From positions 43,501-107,500 of the forward strand of contig BPKH01000006.1 of the NCBI GenBank assembly GCA_026005035.1: 64,000 nt of DNA, given 5' to 3'. How positions within the stretch are numbered: position 1 is the first letter of the stretch; every line of letters begins with the position of its first letter. This DNA is from Porticoccaceae bacterium. GTDB lineage: Bacteria > Pseudomonadota > Gammaproteobacteria > Pseudomonadales > Porticoccaceae. The translations under genes and the position numbers were made by a program. The notes under the pieces are model-generated. The model saw only the letters and a list, made by a program, of their open reading frames with translations, was not told the DNA's origin and did not search any database. Below are positions 18,344 through 27,181 of the stretch, piece after piece.

Positions 18344-19903
18344 GTGGAAGAAGCGCGCGATCTGGCGGTGCTGATGGATGCCCGCCAGCCCCTGGTGGTG
18401 GTGGACAGTCCAGACGAGCCGGGCGTGCTCGAGCTCCTCAGGCGCATCGCCCGAGAGCGGGAACGGTCTCTCTTCCGCTGGTCGCTCACCGATGGGCTCG
18501 CGCCGGCCCTCTCCCCCTGGCAGGTGGAACGGGAGCCGCGCTTCGCCGAACCGGAAGAGGTGCTGGAACACCTCAAGCGACAAGCCGGTCCGGGGATCTA
18601 CGCCCTGTGCGACCTCCATCCCCTCCTTCCCGAGCGGCCGCGGGCCCAGCGCCTGCTGAAGGACCTGGCCCTCCGAGAGGACCCCGGCGGGTTGACGCTG
18701 GTGCTCATCGGCTGGCGGGTGGAATTGCCCGAGGAGCTCGCCCGCCACGCCACGCGGCTCGCCTTGGACCTGCCCGGCCGCGGCGAGATCGCCGCCCTGG
18801 TGCGCGAAGAGGCGCGCCGCTTCGCCGCCGCCCGCGCGGGGCGGCGGGTGCGCGCCGAGCCCCAGGTTTTGGAGCGGCTGGTGGACAGCTTGCGGGGCTT
18901 GAGCCGCGGCGAGGTGCGCCGCCTGGTGCGCGTCGCCATTCACGACGACGGCGCCCTCACCGCCGCCGATCTCCCCCAGGTCAACGCCGCGAAGTTCCGC
19001 CTCCTCGACTGGGGGGAGGCGATCCACTACAGCTGGGAGACCAGCGACTTCGCCCAGGTGGCGGGGATGGAGGGGCTGCGGGAATGGCTCGAACTGCGCC
19101 GGGAGGCCTTCGCCGGGGCCCAGGAAGAGGATGCGCCCCGCGGCATCCTCCTCCTGGGCGTCCAGGGTGCGGGCAAGAGCCTGGCGGCGCGGGCCGTCGC
19201 CGGCTGTTGGCGCCTGCCCCTGCTGCGCCTCGACGTGGGCGCACTCTTCAACAAGTACTACGGGGAGACGGAGCGCAACCTGCGCGAGGCTTTGGCGCTG
19301 GCTGAGCGGATGGAGCCCTGCGTGCTGTGGATCGACGAGATCGAGAAGGGCTTTGCCACCGGCGACGCCGACGGCGGCCTCGCGCAGCGCGTGCTCGGCA
19401 CCTTCCTCACCTGGCTGCAGGAACGCCGCGGCCGGGTGTTCGTGGTGGCCACCGCCAACGAAATCGCCCGTCTGCCGGCGGAGCTTTTGCGCAAGGGGCG
19501 ATTCGACGAGATCTTCTTCGTCGATCTGCCCGATGCTCCGACGCGCCGAGAGATCTTCCGCATCCACCTCCGCGAGCGCGGTCTGGACCCGGCGGCGATC
19601 GACCTGGAGAGTCTGGTCGAGGCGACGGAGGGCTGGAGCGGCGCTGAAATCGAACAGGTGGTGGTGGGCGCGCGCTACCGCGCCGGGGGGGCGCCGACCA
19701 CCGAGGACCTGCTCGCCGAGGTGTTCGCCACCGCGCCCCTGTCGCGGATCATGGCCGAGCGGATCGCCGCTCTGCGCCATTGGGCCCGGGAGCGGGGGTT
19801 GCGCAGCGTCCGCACCCCGCTCAGGGAAACTCCTCCACGCGATAGCGCCACGCCCGCAATCGATCCGACCAGTAATCCGGGGGAAGGCCCGCCTTCTGCT
19901 TGA
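18344..19903 (+). CDS. Ycf46-like AAA+ ATPase
   Basis: 519 aa. The N-terminal 230 residues form the non-ATPase domain of Ycf46-like proteins. The AAA module follows: Walker A GVQGAGKS (272-279), pore-region FNKYYGETERNLREAL, Walker B VLWIDEIEK (near 330), second region of homology ATANEIARLPAELLRKGRFD. Related to the FtsH/Cdc48 AAA domain but without protease residues. Role unknown; bacterial homologues are uncharacterised or tied to carbon/CO2 response in cyanobacteria. GTG start with GGAGGA seven bases upstream. Its last 27 residues overlap the convergent AMMECR1 gene by 83 bp. Confidence 0.85.
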   Translation: MEEARDLAVLMDARQPLVVVDSPDEPGVLELLRRIARERERSLFRWSLTDGLAPALSPWQVEREPRFAEPEEVLEHLKRQAGPGIYALCDLHPLLPERPRAQRLLKDLALREDPGGLTLVLIGWRVELPEELARHATRLALDLPGRGEIAALVREEARRFAAARAGRRVRAEPQVLERLVDSLRGLSRGEVRRLVRVAIHDDGALTAADLPQVNAAKFRLLDWGEAIHYSWETSDFAQVAGMEGLREWLELRREAFAGAQEEDAPRGILLLGVQGAGKSLAARAVAGCWRLPLLRLDVGALFNKYYGETERNLREALALAERMEPCVLWIDEIEKGFATGDADGGLAQRVLGTFLTWLQERRGRVFVVATANEIARLPAELLRKGRFDEIFFVDLPDAPTRREIFRIHLRERGLDPAAIDLESLVEATEGWSGAEIEQVVVGARYRAGGAPTTEDLLAEVFATAPLSRIMAERIAALRHWARERGLRSVRTPLRETPPRDSATPAIDPTSNPGEGPPSA

Positions 19904-20375
19904 GGTGGGCGAGAAACTGGGCGGGATCGGGCAGCTCTCGCCACACCGCCGGCAGAAAGGTGGCCCGCCGGGGACCTTCGGCCAACACCAGACCGTCGAC
20001 GCCGGGCCGCAGCCGGGCGAGTAACTCCCCCTCGTCGCGGAAGTGCAAGGGTTCGAGCGGGCCGATCACCGAGAGGTGGTACTCCAGATGGGGGAACTCG
20101 GCGGCGCTCACCGGGGGGAAGCGGGGATCGCGGAAAGCGGCGGCGAAGGCGTTTTCGGCGCAGTCCACCACCAGGGGCCGATGGGCTTCCAGAGAGCCGA
20201 TGCAACCGCGAAGGCGGCCGGCGAGCTTGAGGGTGACGAAACAGGCTCCGGGGCGGGCGAGGGTGTCGGGAAAGTCTTGGGGCCGCACCGGCAAAGGGCG
20301 ACCGCTGGTGAGACCCGCCTCCACGGAGGCGCGCGCCACCTCCAACAACAGGCGCTTGTCCTCCTCAGACAACAC
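19821..20375 (-). CDS. AmmeMemoRadiSam system protein A (AMMECR1 domain)
   Basis: 184 aa. The AMMECR1 signature LRGCIGSLEAHRPL is complete, with FRDPRFPPV downstream. Function unknown in bacteria; the three-gene system A, B and radical SAM enzyme suggests a shared modification reaction. GTG 20375 overlaps the end of protein B by 11 bp. Its 3' end lies inside the convergent AAA ATPase gene. Confidence 0.9.
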   Translation of the reverse strand: MLSEEDKRLLLEVARASVEAGLTSGRPLPVRPQDFPDTLARPGACFVTLKLAGRLRGCIGSLEAHRPLVVDCAENAFAAAFRDPRFPPVSAAEFPHLEYHLSVIGPLEPLHFRDEGELLARLRPGVDGLVLAEGPRRATFLPAVWRELPDPAQFLAHLKQKAGLPPDYWSDRLRAWRYRVEEFP

Positions 20376-21180
20376 CTGGCAGTCCCTCCGCCACCGCCCA
20401 GGCGCCGTAGCCCACCACCCGGTCTCGCGGGCCGGCGGTGTCCCCCGAATTGCGCAAATCCAGGGTGATGGGGCGCAGACCCTGGGCGCGGGCCAGGTAG
20501 AGCAGGCCCTTCAGGGGATAGCAGCCGCAGGCGTCCTCGGCGTCGATGGCCGCGTAGTCGAGGGCCTCGATGGCCCGGCAGGTGCGCTCGTCCAACAGCC
20601 GCGCCTCCCGGTAGCCGTGGTAGTGGCTCAGGTCGGTGCTGACGACGATCAGGGTCTCATCCCCACCCCACAGCAGTTCGAGCGCCTCGGCCACCTGCGC
20701 GGGGGGCGTTTCGCCCACCACCAAGGGAACTAGCGCAAACCGTGGCAGTACCTCCTGGAGAAAGGGCAGTTGGACCTCGAGACTGTGCTCGTGGCGGTGG
20801 GCTTCGTCCCAGTAGCCCACCTGGGGCAGTTTGGCCACTTCGGCGATGGCCACCCGATCCAGGGGAATGGCGCCCAAGGGAGTCAGGAACGCCTCCACCG
20901 TGGGGGCGGCGATACCGCGCAGCGGAACCCGGTGGGAGGGGCCGAGCAGCACCACCCGGCGGATTTCGTTGGCCCACGGGGCCACGGCGGCGTAGGCGGT
21001 GGCCGCCACCGGCCCCGAGTAGACGTAGCCGGCGTGGGGCACGATCAGCGCCTTGGGGCGCTCCTCCAGGGCGGGTCGCTCGGCGCCCGCCAGCAACGCC
21101 GACACCATGGCGTGCAGTTGGCGGGGATCGGCGGGGTAGAAGGTGCCCGCCACGGCGGGCAGGCGCACGGAACCAGACAT
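20365..21180 (-). CDS. AmmeMemoRadiSam system protein B (Memo-like)
   Basis: 271 aa of the Memo/dioxygenase-like family. Putative metal ligands are kept: VPHAGYVYSG, LGPSHRVPL, HEHSLEVQLPFLQ, STDLSHYH and the cysteine pair in DACGCYPL. Human Memo1 binds metal at equivalent His/His/Cys positions; catalytic activity here is unknown. First gene of the BA pair, divergent from the radical SAM gene across a 98-bp region with a TATAG core readable as -10 on both strands. Confidence 0.9.
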   Translation of the reverse strand: MSGSVRLPAVAGTFYPADPRQLHAMVSALLAGAERPALEERPKALIVPHAGYVYSGPVAATAYAAVAPWANEIRRVVLLGPSHRVPLRGIAAPTVEAFLTPLGAIPLDRVAIAEVAKLPQVGYWDEAHRHEHSLEVQLPFLQEVLPRFALVPLVVGETPPAQVAEALELLWGGDETLIVVSTDLSHYHGYREARLLDERTCRAIEALDYAAIDAEDACGCYPLKGLLYLARAQGLRPITLDLRNSGDTAGPRDRVVGYGAWAVAEGLPGVV

Positions 21181-21278
21181 GGATCAACTCCCGGCCGTTT
21201 GGCCTCGATTGCATTTGCTGCTTCTCGTCCCCATTCACTATAGATGGATCCAGGAAATTCAACTGTGAGGTGGCCGCC

Positions 21279-22385
21279 ATGAGCGACGTTGCCATTGATC
21301 CAAATCAGGCACGCCCGGTGGGGTATTGGCACTGGCTGGAGGACGGGCGCATCCAGTGCGATCTCTGTCCCCGCTACTGCAAGCTGCGCGAAGGGCAGCG
21401 GGGGCTTTGTTTCGTGCGCGGCCGACTGGGCGATACCATGGTCCTGACCACCTACGGTCGATCCAGCGGCTTTTGCGTCGACCCCATCGAAAAGAAGCCG
21501 CTCAACCACTTTTTGCCGGGCACGGCGGTGCTCTCGTTTGGCACCGCCGGTTGCAACCTCTCCTGCAAGTTTTGCCAGAACTGGGACATCAGCAAGTCCC
21601 GGGAATGGGACACCCTGGCCGATCAAGCGAGCCCGGAAACCATCGCTCGGGCGGCCAAGGCGCTCGGCTGTCGAAGTGTGGCCTACACCTACAACGATCC
21701 AGTGATCTTTCACGAGTACGCCATCGACGTCGCCAAGGCGTGCCGCGAGGTGGGGGTCAAGTCGGTGGCGGTGACGGCGGGCTACATCTGCCCCGAGCCG
21801 CGGCGGGAGTTCTTCGCCCACATGGATGCGGCCAACGTGGACCTCAAGGCCTTCACCGAAGAGTTCTACTACCGCATCACCGGCGGCCACCTGGACCCGG
21901 TGCTCGACACTCTGCGCTACATCGCCCACGAGACCGACGTGTGGCTCGAGATCACCACCCTCCTCATTCCCGGTAAGAACGACTCCGACCAGGAGATCGA
22001 CGCCCTCACCCGCTGGGTGGTGGAAAACCTCGGTCCCCAGGTGCCGATCCACTTCACCGCCTTCCACCCGGACTACAAGATGCTCGACGTCCCCCCCACG
22101 CCCCCGGCCACTCTGCGCCGCGCGCGGCGGATCGCCATGGAAAACGGCGTGCGCTACGCCTACACCGGCAACGTGCACGACCGGGAAGGGCAGAGCACCT
22201 ATTGCCACCACTGCGGCGAACTGCTGATCGGGCGCGACTGGTACGTGCTGGACGCCTGGAACTTGACCGACGACGGCCGCTGTCGGTCCTGCGGAACCCC
22301 CTGCGCGGGTGTGTTCGACGGGCCCCCCGGCAGTTGGGGCGCGCGGCGCCTACCCGTGCGCCTCGCCGACTTCGCCGAGGCTTGA
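21279..22385 (+). CDS. AmmeMemoRadiSam system radical SAM enzyme
   Basis: 368 aa. The radical SAM cluster motif CNLSCKFCQNW lies at 92-102. Cysteines around it may bind further metal: N-terminal CDLCPRYC (27-34) and C44, and a C-terminal CHHCGELLIG...CRSCGTPC pair resembling a zinc ribbon. Belongs with AMMECR1 and Memo proteins as a conserved trio of unknown product. ATG 21279. It is related to pyruvate formate-lyase activases, but no glycyl radical enzyme is nearby. Confidence 0.92.
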   Translation: MSDVAIDPNQARPVGYWHWLEDGRIQCDLCPRYCKLREGQRGLCFVRGRLGDTMVLTTYGRSSGFCVDPIEKKPLNHFLPGTAVLSFGTAGCNLSCKFCQNWDISKSREWDTLADQASPETIARAAKALGCRSVAYTYNDPVIFHEYAIDVAKACREVGVKSVAVTAGYICPEPRREFFAHMDAANVDLKAFTEEFYYRITGGHLDPVLDTLRYIAHETDVWLEITTLLIPGKNDSDQEIDALTRWVVENLGPQVPIHFTAFHPDYKMLDVPPTPPATLRRARRIAMENGVRYAYTGNVHDREGQSTYCHHCGELLIGRDWYVLDAWNLTDDGRCRSCGTPCAGVFDGPPGSWGARRLPVRLADFAEA

Positions 22386-22483
22386 GGGTTTTCAGCCCTG
22401 CGCTGCCAGCGGCCGGCGCGTGGGGCGATCGCGAGGGACGGCCGATTGGGAGGATGATCCATATACTGGAGCTGGCAAAAGGG

Positions 22484-22510
22484 CGCCGCCGGGTTGGCGG
22501 CGGTCTTTTT
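22484..22510 (+). terminator. terminator-like hairpin at the start of the YeeE-like gene
   Basis: 7-bp stem CGCCGCC/GGCGGCG with loop GGGTT, then GTCTTTTT. It follows the radical SAM gene by about 100 bp but overlaps the N-terminal coding region of the next gene, so it may be a terminator, an attenuator or simply coding sequence. Confidence 0.4.
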
Positions 22511-22997
22511 GGCAGCGGGGGTTTTGGTCAAGCCGATCGGTGTTTCCACCCCGTTCGTGGTGGTAGTGGGAATCCTCGGCGATCTGCTCCAACCCGAGCT
22601 CGAGGTGGTGGATGACCAGGGGGTTGCCACCGCGGGGGGCTATCTCGGCAAATACGCCGGTGCGGTGGTCAACCCTCTCAACGACGGGCTGTTGTTCGTC
22701 TTGGCGATGGTGGTGGGTGGCTGGATTGCCCGCCTCATCCAGGGCACGACGCCGACGGAGCCGCCCCCTTTCCACCGCGCCCGCTTCGGCGAGCGGCAAG
22801 GCCCGCGCTTGGCGCTCGCCTTCCTCGGCGGGATTGCGGTGCTCTTTGGGGCCCGACTCGCGGGTGGGTGCACGAGTGGCCACATGATGAGCGGCATGAT
22901 GCGGACCGCTCTGTCGGGCTACCTGTTCACCGCAGCGGCGTTCGCCGCTGTGCTGCCGACCGCCATCTGGCTCTACGGAAAGGGGGCCAATGAGTGA
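22494..22997 (+). CDS. YeeE/YedE-family transporter, first half
   Basis: Membrane protein with several helices and the conserved cysteine motif AGGCTSGHMMSGMM. YeeE/YedE proteins carry thiosulfate or related sulfur compounds. TTG 22494 is the first acceptable start, but family-like sequence (IYWSWQKGAAG) continues upstream in frame to 22458 where no ATG, GTG or TTG exists; ATG 22454 is one base out of frame. An unusual start (ATA 22461 after GGGAGG) or an indel is possible. Coupled to the next gene by TGATG. Confidence 0.8.
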   Translation: MAAVFLAAGVLVKPIGVSTPFVVVVGILGDLLQPELEVVDDQGVATAGGYLGKYAGAVVNPLNDGLLFVLAMVVGGWIARLIQGTTPTEPPPFHRARFGERQGPRLALAFLGGIAVLFGARLAGGCTSGHMMSGMMRTALSGYLFTAAAFAAVLPTAIWLYGKGANE

Positions 22998-23526
22998 TGG
23001 ACGCGCAATTGCTTTTGGTGTTGGTGTTGGGAGGCGCCTTCGGGTTCGTGCTCCAGCGGATCGGCGCGGCCGACCCCCAGAAGATCGTCGGCATGCTGAC
23101 CCTCACCGATCTCCATCTGGCCAAGACCATTCTGGGCGCCGTCGGCTTCGGCTCGGGATTGCTCTTCGCGGGGTTGGCCGCGGGGTTCGTCGACCCCGGT
23201 CACCTGGAAATCGAGGCGGCGCATCTCGGCGTTTTGGCGGGTGGGGTCGTGCTCGGCTTCGGCTGGGTGCTCGCGGGGTTTTGCCCGGGAACAGGCCTGG
23301 TCGCGGCCGGTGCTGGGCGGCGGGACGGGCTCGCGTTCGTAGCCGGCGGGCTCGCGGGGGCGGCGCTGTTCCTGGCCGCTTGGCCGTTCATCGATGGGTC
23401 GGGGATGCTCGCGTTCTCCTTGGGGGCAAGGCGGCGCTTGCCGACGGCGAGCGGTGGTACTGGGCCCTACCAGGGGCGGCAGCGTTTCTCGCCCTGGCGG
23501 GGGCTCTGCCGGCCCGCCTGCGCTGA
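22997..23526 (+). CDS. YeeE/YedE-family transporter, second half (frameshifted)
   Basis: Second small YeeE-like protein (DUF6691 type) with motif GFCPGTGLVAAGAG and about four helices. The frame from ATG 22997 is good to FSLG, then degenerates; the family-like end (GKAALADGERWYWALPGAAA) is in the next frame and stops at 23526. One missing G in the GGGGG run at 23422-23426 explains the change. As read it is frameshifted; a sequence error is plausible. The pair likely forms one sulfur-compound channel. Confidence 0.75.
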
Positions 23527-23528
23527 GG

Positions 23529-25904
23529 CTAGGGAGCGCTTTGCTCGGCCGCGGCGATGTGGGTGAGCGCCGCGGGCACCGAGTCGGGATTGAAGGAGAT
23601 CGAGTCGATTCCGCAGCGCACCAGAAACTCGGCGAAATCGGGGTGGTCGGAAGGGGCCTGACCGCAGATGCCCACCGGTCTCCCCACCCGATGGGCGCGT
23701 TCGATCACGTCCCGGATCATGGCCTTGACCGCCGGGTCCCGGGCGTCGAACAGTGCGCGCAGGTCGGCTGAGTCGCGGTCCACCCCGAGCACCAGCTGAG
23801 TGAGGTCGTTGCTGCCGATGGAGAAGCCGTCGAACCGGGCGGCGAACTCTTCGGCGAGGATGACGTTGGCGGGGATTTCGCACATGACGTAGATTTGAAG
23901 GCCGTTTTCGCCTCGCCGGAGGCCGTTTTCGGCCATCACCGCCAGCACCCGGTCCGCCTCGGCGGGGGTGCGGCAGAAGGGGATCATCACCACCACATTG
24001 GCGAAGCCCATTTCCTCTCGCGCCCGCCGCAGCGCGGCGCACTCGAGGGCGAAGGCCTCGCGGTAGGCGGGGTGGTAGTAGCGGGAGGCGCCGCGCAAGC
24101 CTAGCATTGGATTTTCCTCTGTCGGCTCGAAGTACTCGCCGCCGAGGAGCCGCCGGTACTCGTTGGATTTGAAGTCGGATGTGCGCACGATCACCGGGTC
24201 CGGGTGGCGCGAGCAGGCGATCTCGGCCACCGCTCGGGCGAGGGTGTCGACGAAAAACTCGGGCAGGGAGGGGTGGCTGTGGGCCAGCGCCTCGATCCGC
24301 CTGCGCAGCTGTGCATCGGCGACCCGGTCGGGATGGAGCAGCGCCATGGGATGGGCGCGGATCAGGCTGCCGACGATGAACTCGATGCGGGCGAGACCCA
24401 CGCCGGAAACGGGCAGTTGCCACCAGCGCAGGCTGGCGTCGGGCACCGCCACGTTGATCATCACCTGCGTGCGGGTGCGGGGCAGGCGGGCGAGCTCGAT
24501 CCGTTCCACGTCGAACGGTAGGCGCCCCTCGTAGACGCGGCCGACGGCACCGCTCGCGCAGTCGAGGGTCACGTCCTGGCCGTCGTCGAGCAGTTCGGTG
24601 GCCTTGCCCGTCCCCACCACCGCTGGAAGATCGAGCTCGCGGCTGACGATGGCCGCGTGGCTGGTGGTGCCGCCTGCGTCGGTGATGATGCCGGCGGCCC
24701 GGCGCATCAGCGGAACCCAGTCGGGATCGGTGCGCTCCGCCACCAGGATGGCGCCGTCGGGAAAGCGCTCCTCTTCGGCGGGGGAGCGCACGACACAGAC
24801 GGGCCCGGCGGCGATGCCCGTACCGACCGCGGCGCCCTCGAGGAGGATGCGCCCGCGCTGTTTCAACCGGTAGTGGGTGAGGAGGTCGCGCCTGCGGCGG
24901 GAGTGGATGGTCTCGGGGCGCGCTTGAAGGAGCCAGAGTCCGCCCGTTGCGTCTTTGGCCCATTCCATGTCCATGGCCGTGCCGTAGTGGGCCTCCACCG
25001 CCACCGCCCAGCGGGCGAGGGCGAGGACTTCTTCTTCTTCGAGCGCGTAGCGACTCTGCTCCTCGGCACTCGTGGGCAGAATTACCACCGGCGAAGCCTC
25101 GTCGGGGCCGAGTATTGCTTTGAGCGCTTTGCTGCCCAGGCGTTTCTCGACGATGGGGCGAACTTCTGGGCGTTCGAGTAAGGGCTTATAGACCAGGAAC
25201 CGGTCTGGGTTCACCGTCCCCTTGACCACCGTTTCGCCCAGGCCCCAGGCGGCGTTGAGGAGGACCACCCGGGGAAAGCCGCTTTCGGGGTCGAGGCTGA
25301 ACATCACGCCGGCGGCCGCGGCGTCCACCATCTGTTGCACGCCCACCGAGAGGGCCACTCGTTCGTGGGGAAAGCCGTGTCGTTCGCGATAGGCGATGGC
25401 GCGGTCGGTGTAGAGGGAGGCGAAGCAGCGCCGGCAGGCGTCCAGCAGCCGGTCGAGTCCCCGGACATTGAGAAAGCTCTCCTGTTGGCCCGCGAAGCTC
25501 GCTTCCGGCAGGTCTTCGGCGGTGGCCGAACTGCGCACCGCCACGGCCAGCTCCGCCACCCCTGCCCGCGCGCAGAGGGCGGCGTAGGCCTCGGCGATGG
25601 CTTGTTCGGCCTCCAGCGGAAACGCGCCGCTCAAGATCAGTCCACGGATGGCGCGCCCCGTTTCGGCGAGGGTTCGGCGCCCGGCGGCGAGGGCGGCCAG
25701 AGCCTCGGCGATGGGTGCGCCGAGGCGGTTGTGGGCGAGGAACGCGCGAAACAACGTGGCGTCGGTGGCGAACCCCGGGGGAACCCGGATCCCGCGGAGG
25801 GAAAGGGCGCGGATGAGCTCGCCGAGGTTGGCGTTTTTGCCACCTACTCTGGGCAGATCGGCGCGGGAAAGCTCTTCGAACCAGAGGATCGGATGATTGG
25901 TCAT
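23529..25904 (-). CDS. ppsA: phosphoenolpyruvate synthase
   Basis: 791 aa. Makes PEP from pyruvate and ATP. An N-terminal ATP-grasp domain (VGGKNANLGEL, VAVRSSATAEDLPEASFAGQ), the phosphohistidine domain with GGTTSHAAIVSRELDLPAV, and the C-terminal PEP barrel with GSNDLTQLVLGVDRD and a late cysteine (VGICGQAPSDHP) are all present. ATG 25904 chosen with GAGG seven bases upstream. The end lies 2 bp from the convergent YeeE-like gene. Suggests gluconeogenic or autotrophic carbon flow. Confidence 0.97.
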   Translation of the reverse strand: MTNHPILWFEELSRADLPRVGGKNANLGELIRALSLRGIRVPPGFATDATLFRAFLAHNRLGAPIAEALAALAAGRRTLAETGRAIRGLILSGAFPLEAEQAIAEAYAALCARAGVAELAVAVRSSATAEDLPEASFAGQQESFLNVRGLDRLLDACRRCFASLYTDRAIAYRERHGFPHERVALSVGVQQMVDAAAAGVMFSLDPESGFPRVVLLNAAWGLGETVVKGTVNPDRFLVYKPLLERPEVRPIVEKRLGSKALKAILGPDEASPVVILPTSAEEQSRYALEEEEVLALARWAVAVEAHYGTAMDMEWAKDATGGLWLLQARPETIHSRRRRDLLTHYRLKQRGRILLEGAAVGTGIAAGPVCVVRSPAEEERFPDGAILVAERTDPDWVPLMRRAAGIITDAGGTTSHAAIVSRELDLPAVVGTGKATELLDDGQDVTLDCASGAVGRVYEGRLPFDVERIELARLPRTRTQVMINVAVPDASLRWWQLPVSGVGLARIEFIVGSLIRAHPMALLHPDRVADAQLRRRIEALAHSHPSLPEFFVDTLARAVAEIACSRHPDPVIVRTSDFKSNEYRRLLGGEYFEPTEENPMLGLRGASRYYHPAYREAFALECAALRRAREEMGFANVVVMIPFCRTPAEADRVLAVMAENGLRRGENGLQIYVMCEIPANVILAEEFAARFDGFSIGSNDLTQLVLGVDRDSADLRALFDARDPAVKAMIRDVIERAHRVGRPVGICGQAPSDHPDFAEFLVRCGIDSISFNPDSVPAALTHIAAAEQSAP

Positions 25905-25984
25905 GGGCAAACCTCGGCGGTCTCACGAGTTGATGGTCCGGCGAACGGCGGAGGGGAACCTTGTGCCAGGTCAAGGGATCCTGC

Positions 25985-26013
25985 TTGCCAACCGCTGCCC
26001 CCCCGGCTAGGCT
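25985..26013 (+). promoter_or_regulatory. candidate promoter of the hydrogenase operon
   Basis: -35 TTGCCA (25985-25990, 5/6), 17-bp spacer, -10 TAGGCT (26008-26013, 3/6), 25 bp before the TTG start. Confidence 0.35.
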
Positions 26014-26038
26014 CAAATGAAGTCTTGGGGAAGCGGTT

Positions 26039-27181
26039 TTGTCCACTGGCATCCTTCCCGCCGAGCGGCTCGATGCCCTGATCGGCGAGCTATGGGCGGC
26101 CGGCTACACCGTGATCGGCCCCGTTCGAGAGGGGGGGGCCCTGCTCTACGACGAGGTGCGCGGCAGCGAGGATTTGCCGGTGGGGCTCGTCGATCGGCAG
26201 GAGGGGGGCCGGTATTTTCTCGAACCCTCGGGAGACGGTCGCTTTTTCGGCCACACCGTGGCTGCCACCCCCTGGAAGCGCTTTCTCGATCCTCCCAGAC
26301 GCCGCTTGTGGCGCGCCGAACGGCGGAACGGCCAGCTGCACTTTCTGGTGGAGACCGAGGAGGAGGTGCGCTTCGCCTTCCTCGGGGTGCGCGCCTGCGA
26401 CCTGCACGGGATCCGTATCCGCTCGGCGGTGGCCGAGGCGGGACCTGAACCCGACGAGGCACTCCTCGACCGCAGACGAAGCGCCCTGATGGTGGCCGTC
26501 CAGTGCACGCGGGCGGGGGGCACCTGTTTCTGCGCCGATCTGGGCACGGGGCCCGCGGTGGACCTCCCGGCGGATCTGGTGCTCACCGAGCTCTTAGAGG
26601 ACGGCCCCCATCGGTTTTTGGCCGAAAGTCGCACCGAAGCGGGCGCGAAGATCCTCCAGCGCCTCTCCCTTGGGCCTGCCGGCGAGGTCGATCGGGCCGC
26701 CGCCGCGCGAGCGGTGGCGGCCACTCGGCGGACCCTGGCCGAGCGGTCGCCCCGGCTCGAGCGGGAGGGCTTGCGCGAACTGCTCTACCGCCAGTTGGAA
26801 TCTCCCCTCTGGGACGAGGTGGCGGGTCGCTGTCTCTCCTGTGCCAACTGCACGCTGGTGTGCCCCACCTGTTTCTGCAGCGCGGTAGAGGACGTCACCG
26901 ACCTCGAGGGCGCGCGGCTGGAGCGCTGGCACCGGGCCGACTCCTGTTTCACCGCCGAGTTCAGCCAAATTCATGGCGGGCCGGTGCGCGCTTCGACGCG
27001 GGCCCGCTACCGCCAGTGGCTCGTCCACAAACTCGCTTACTGGAGCGATCAATTCGGCGAACCGGGCTGCGTCGGTTGTGGTCGCTGCATCACCTGGTGT
27101 CCGGTGGGGATCGACCTGACCGAGGTGGTGCGCGACCTGCGCCGCAGGGAAGCCGAGGAAAGCGGAGAACGGGAGCGTTGA
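26039..27181 (+). CDS. hydB: group 3b [NiFe] hydrogenase beta subunit (4Fe-4S protein)
   Basis: 380 aa, electron-transfer subunit of the soluble NAD(P)-linked hydrogenase (sulfhydrogenase beta). Two [4Fe-4S] motifs near the C terminus: CLSCANCTLVCPTCFC and CVGCGRCITWCPVG. A central CTRAGGTCFCADLGTGP element is typical. Begins with TTG 26039 behind GGGGA. First gene of an operon of eleven genes on this strand with mostly overlapping ends. Confidence 0.92.
   Translation: MSTGILPAERLDALIGELWAAGYTVIGPVREGGALLYDEVRGSEDLPVGLVDRQEGGRYFLEPSGDGRFFGHTVAATPWKRFLDPPRRRLWRAERRNGQLHFLVETEEEVRFAFLGVRACDLHGIRIRSAVAEAGPEPDEALLDRRRSALMVAVQCTRAGGTCFCADLGTGPAVDLPADLVLTELLEDGPHRFLAESRTEAGAKILQRLSLGPAGEVDRAAAARAVAATRRTLAERSPRLEREGLRELLYRQLESPLWDEVAGRCLSCANCTLVCPTCFCSAVEDVTDLEGARLERWHRADSCFTAEFSQIHGGPVRASTRARYRQWLVHKLAYWSDQFGEPGCVGCGRCITWCPVGIDLTEVVRDLRRREAEESGERER

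Noticed and set aside
25945-25965. Possible sigma-54 site (TGGCAC on the minus strand) between ppsA and hydB
   Set aside because: The -12 GC element is missing at the required distance and the orientation faces ppsA, so it is not supported.
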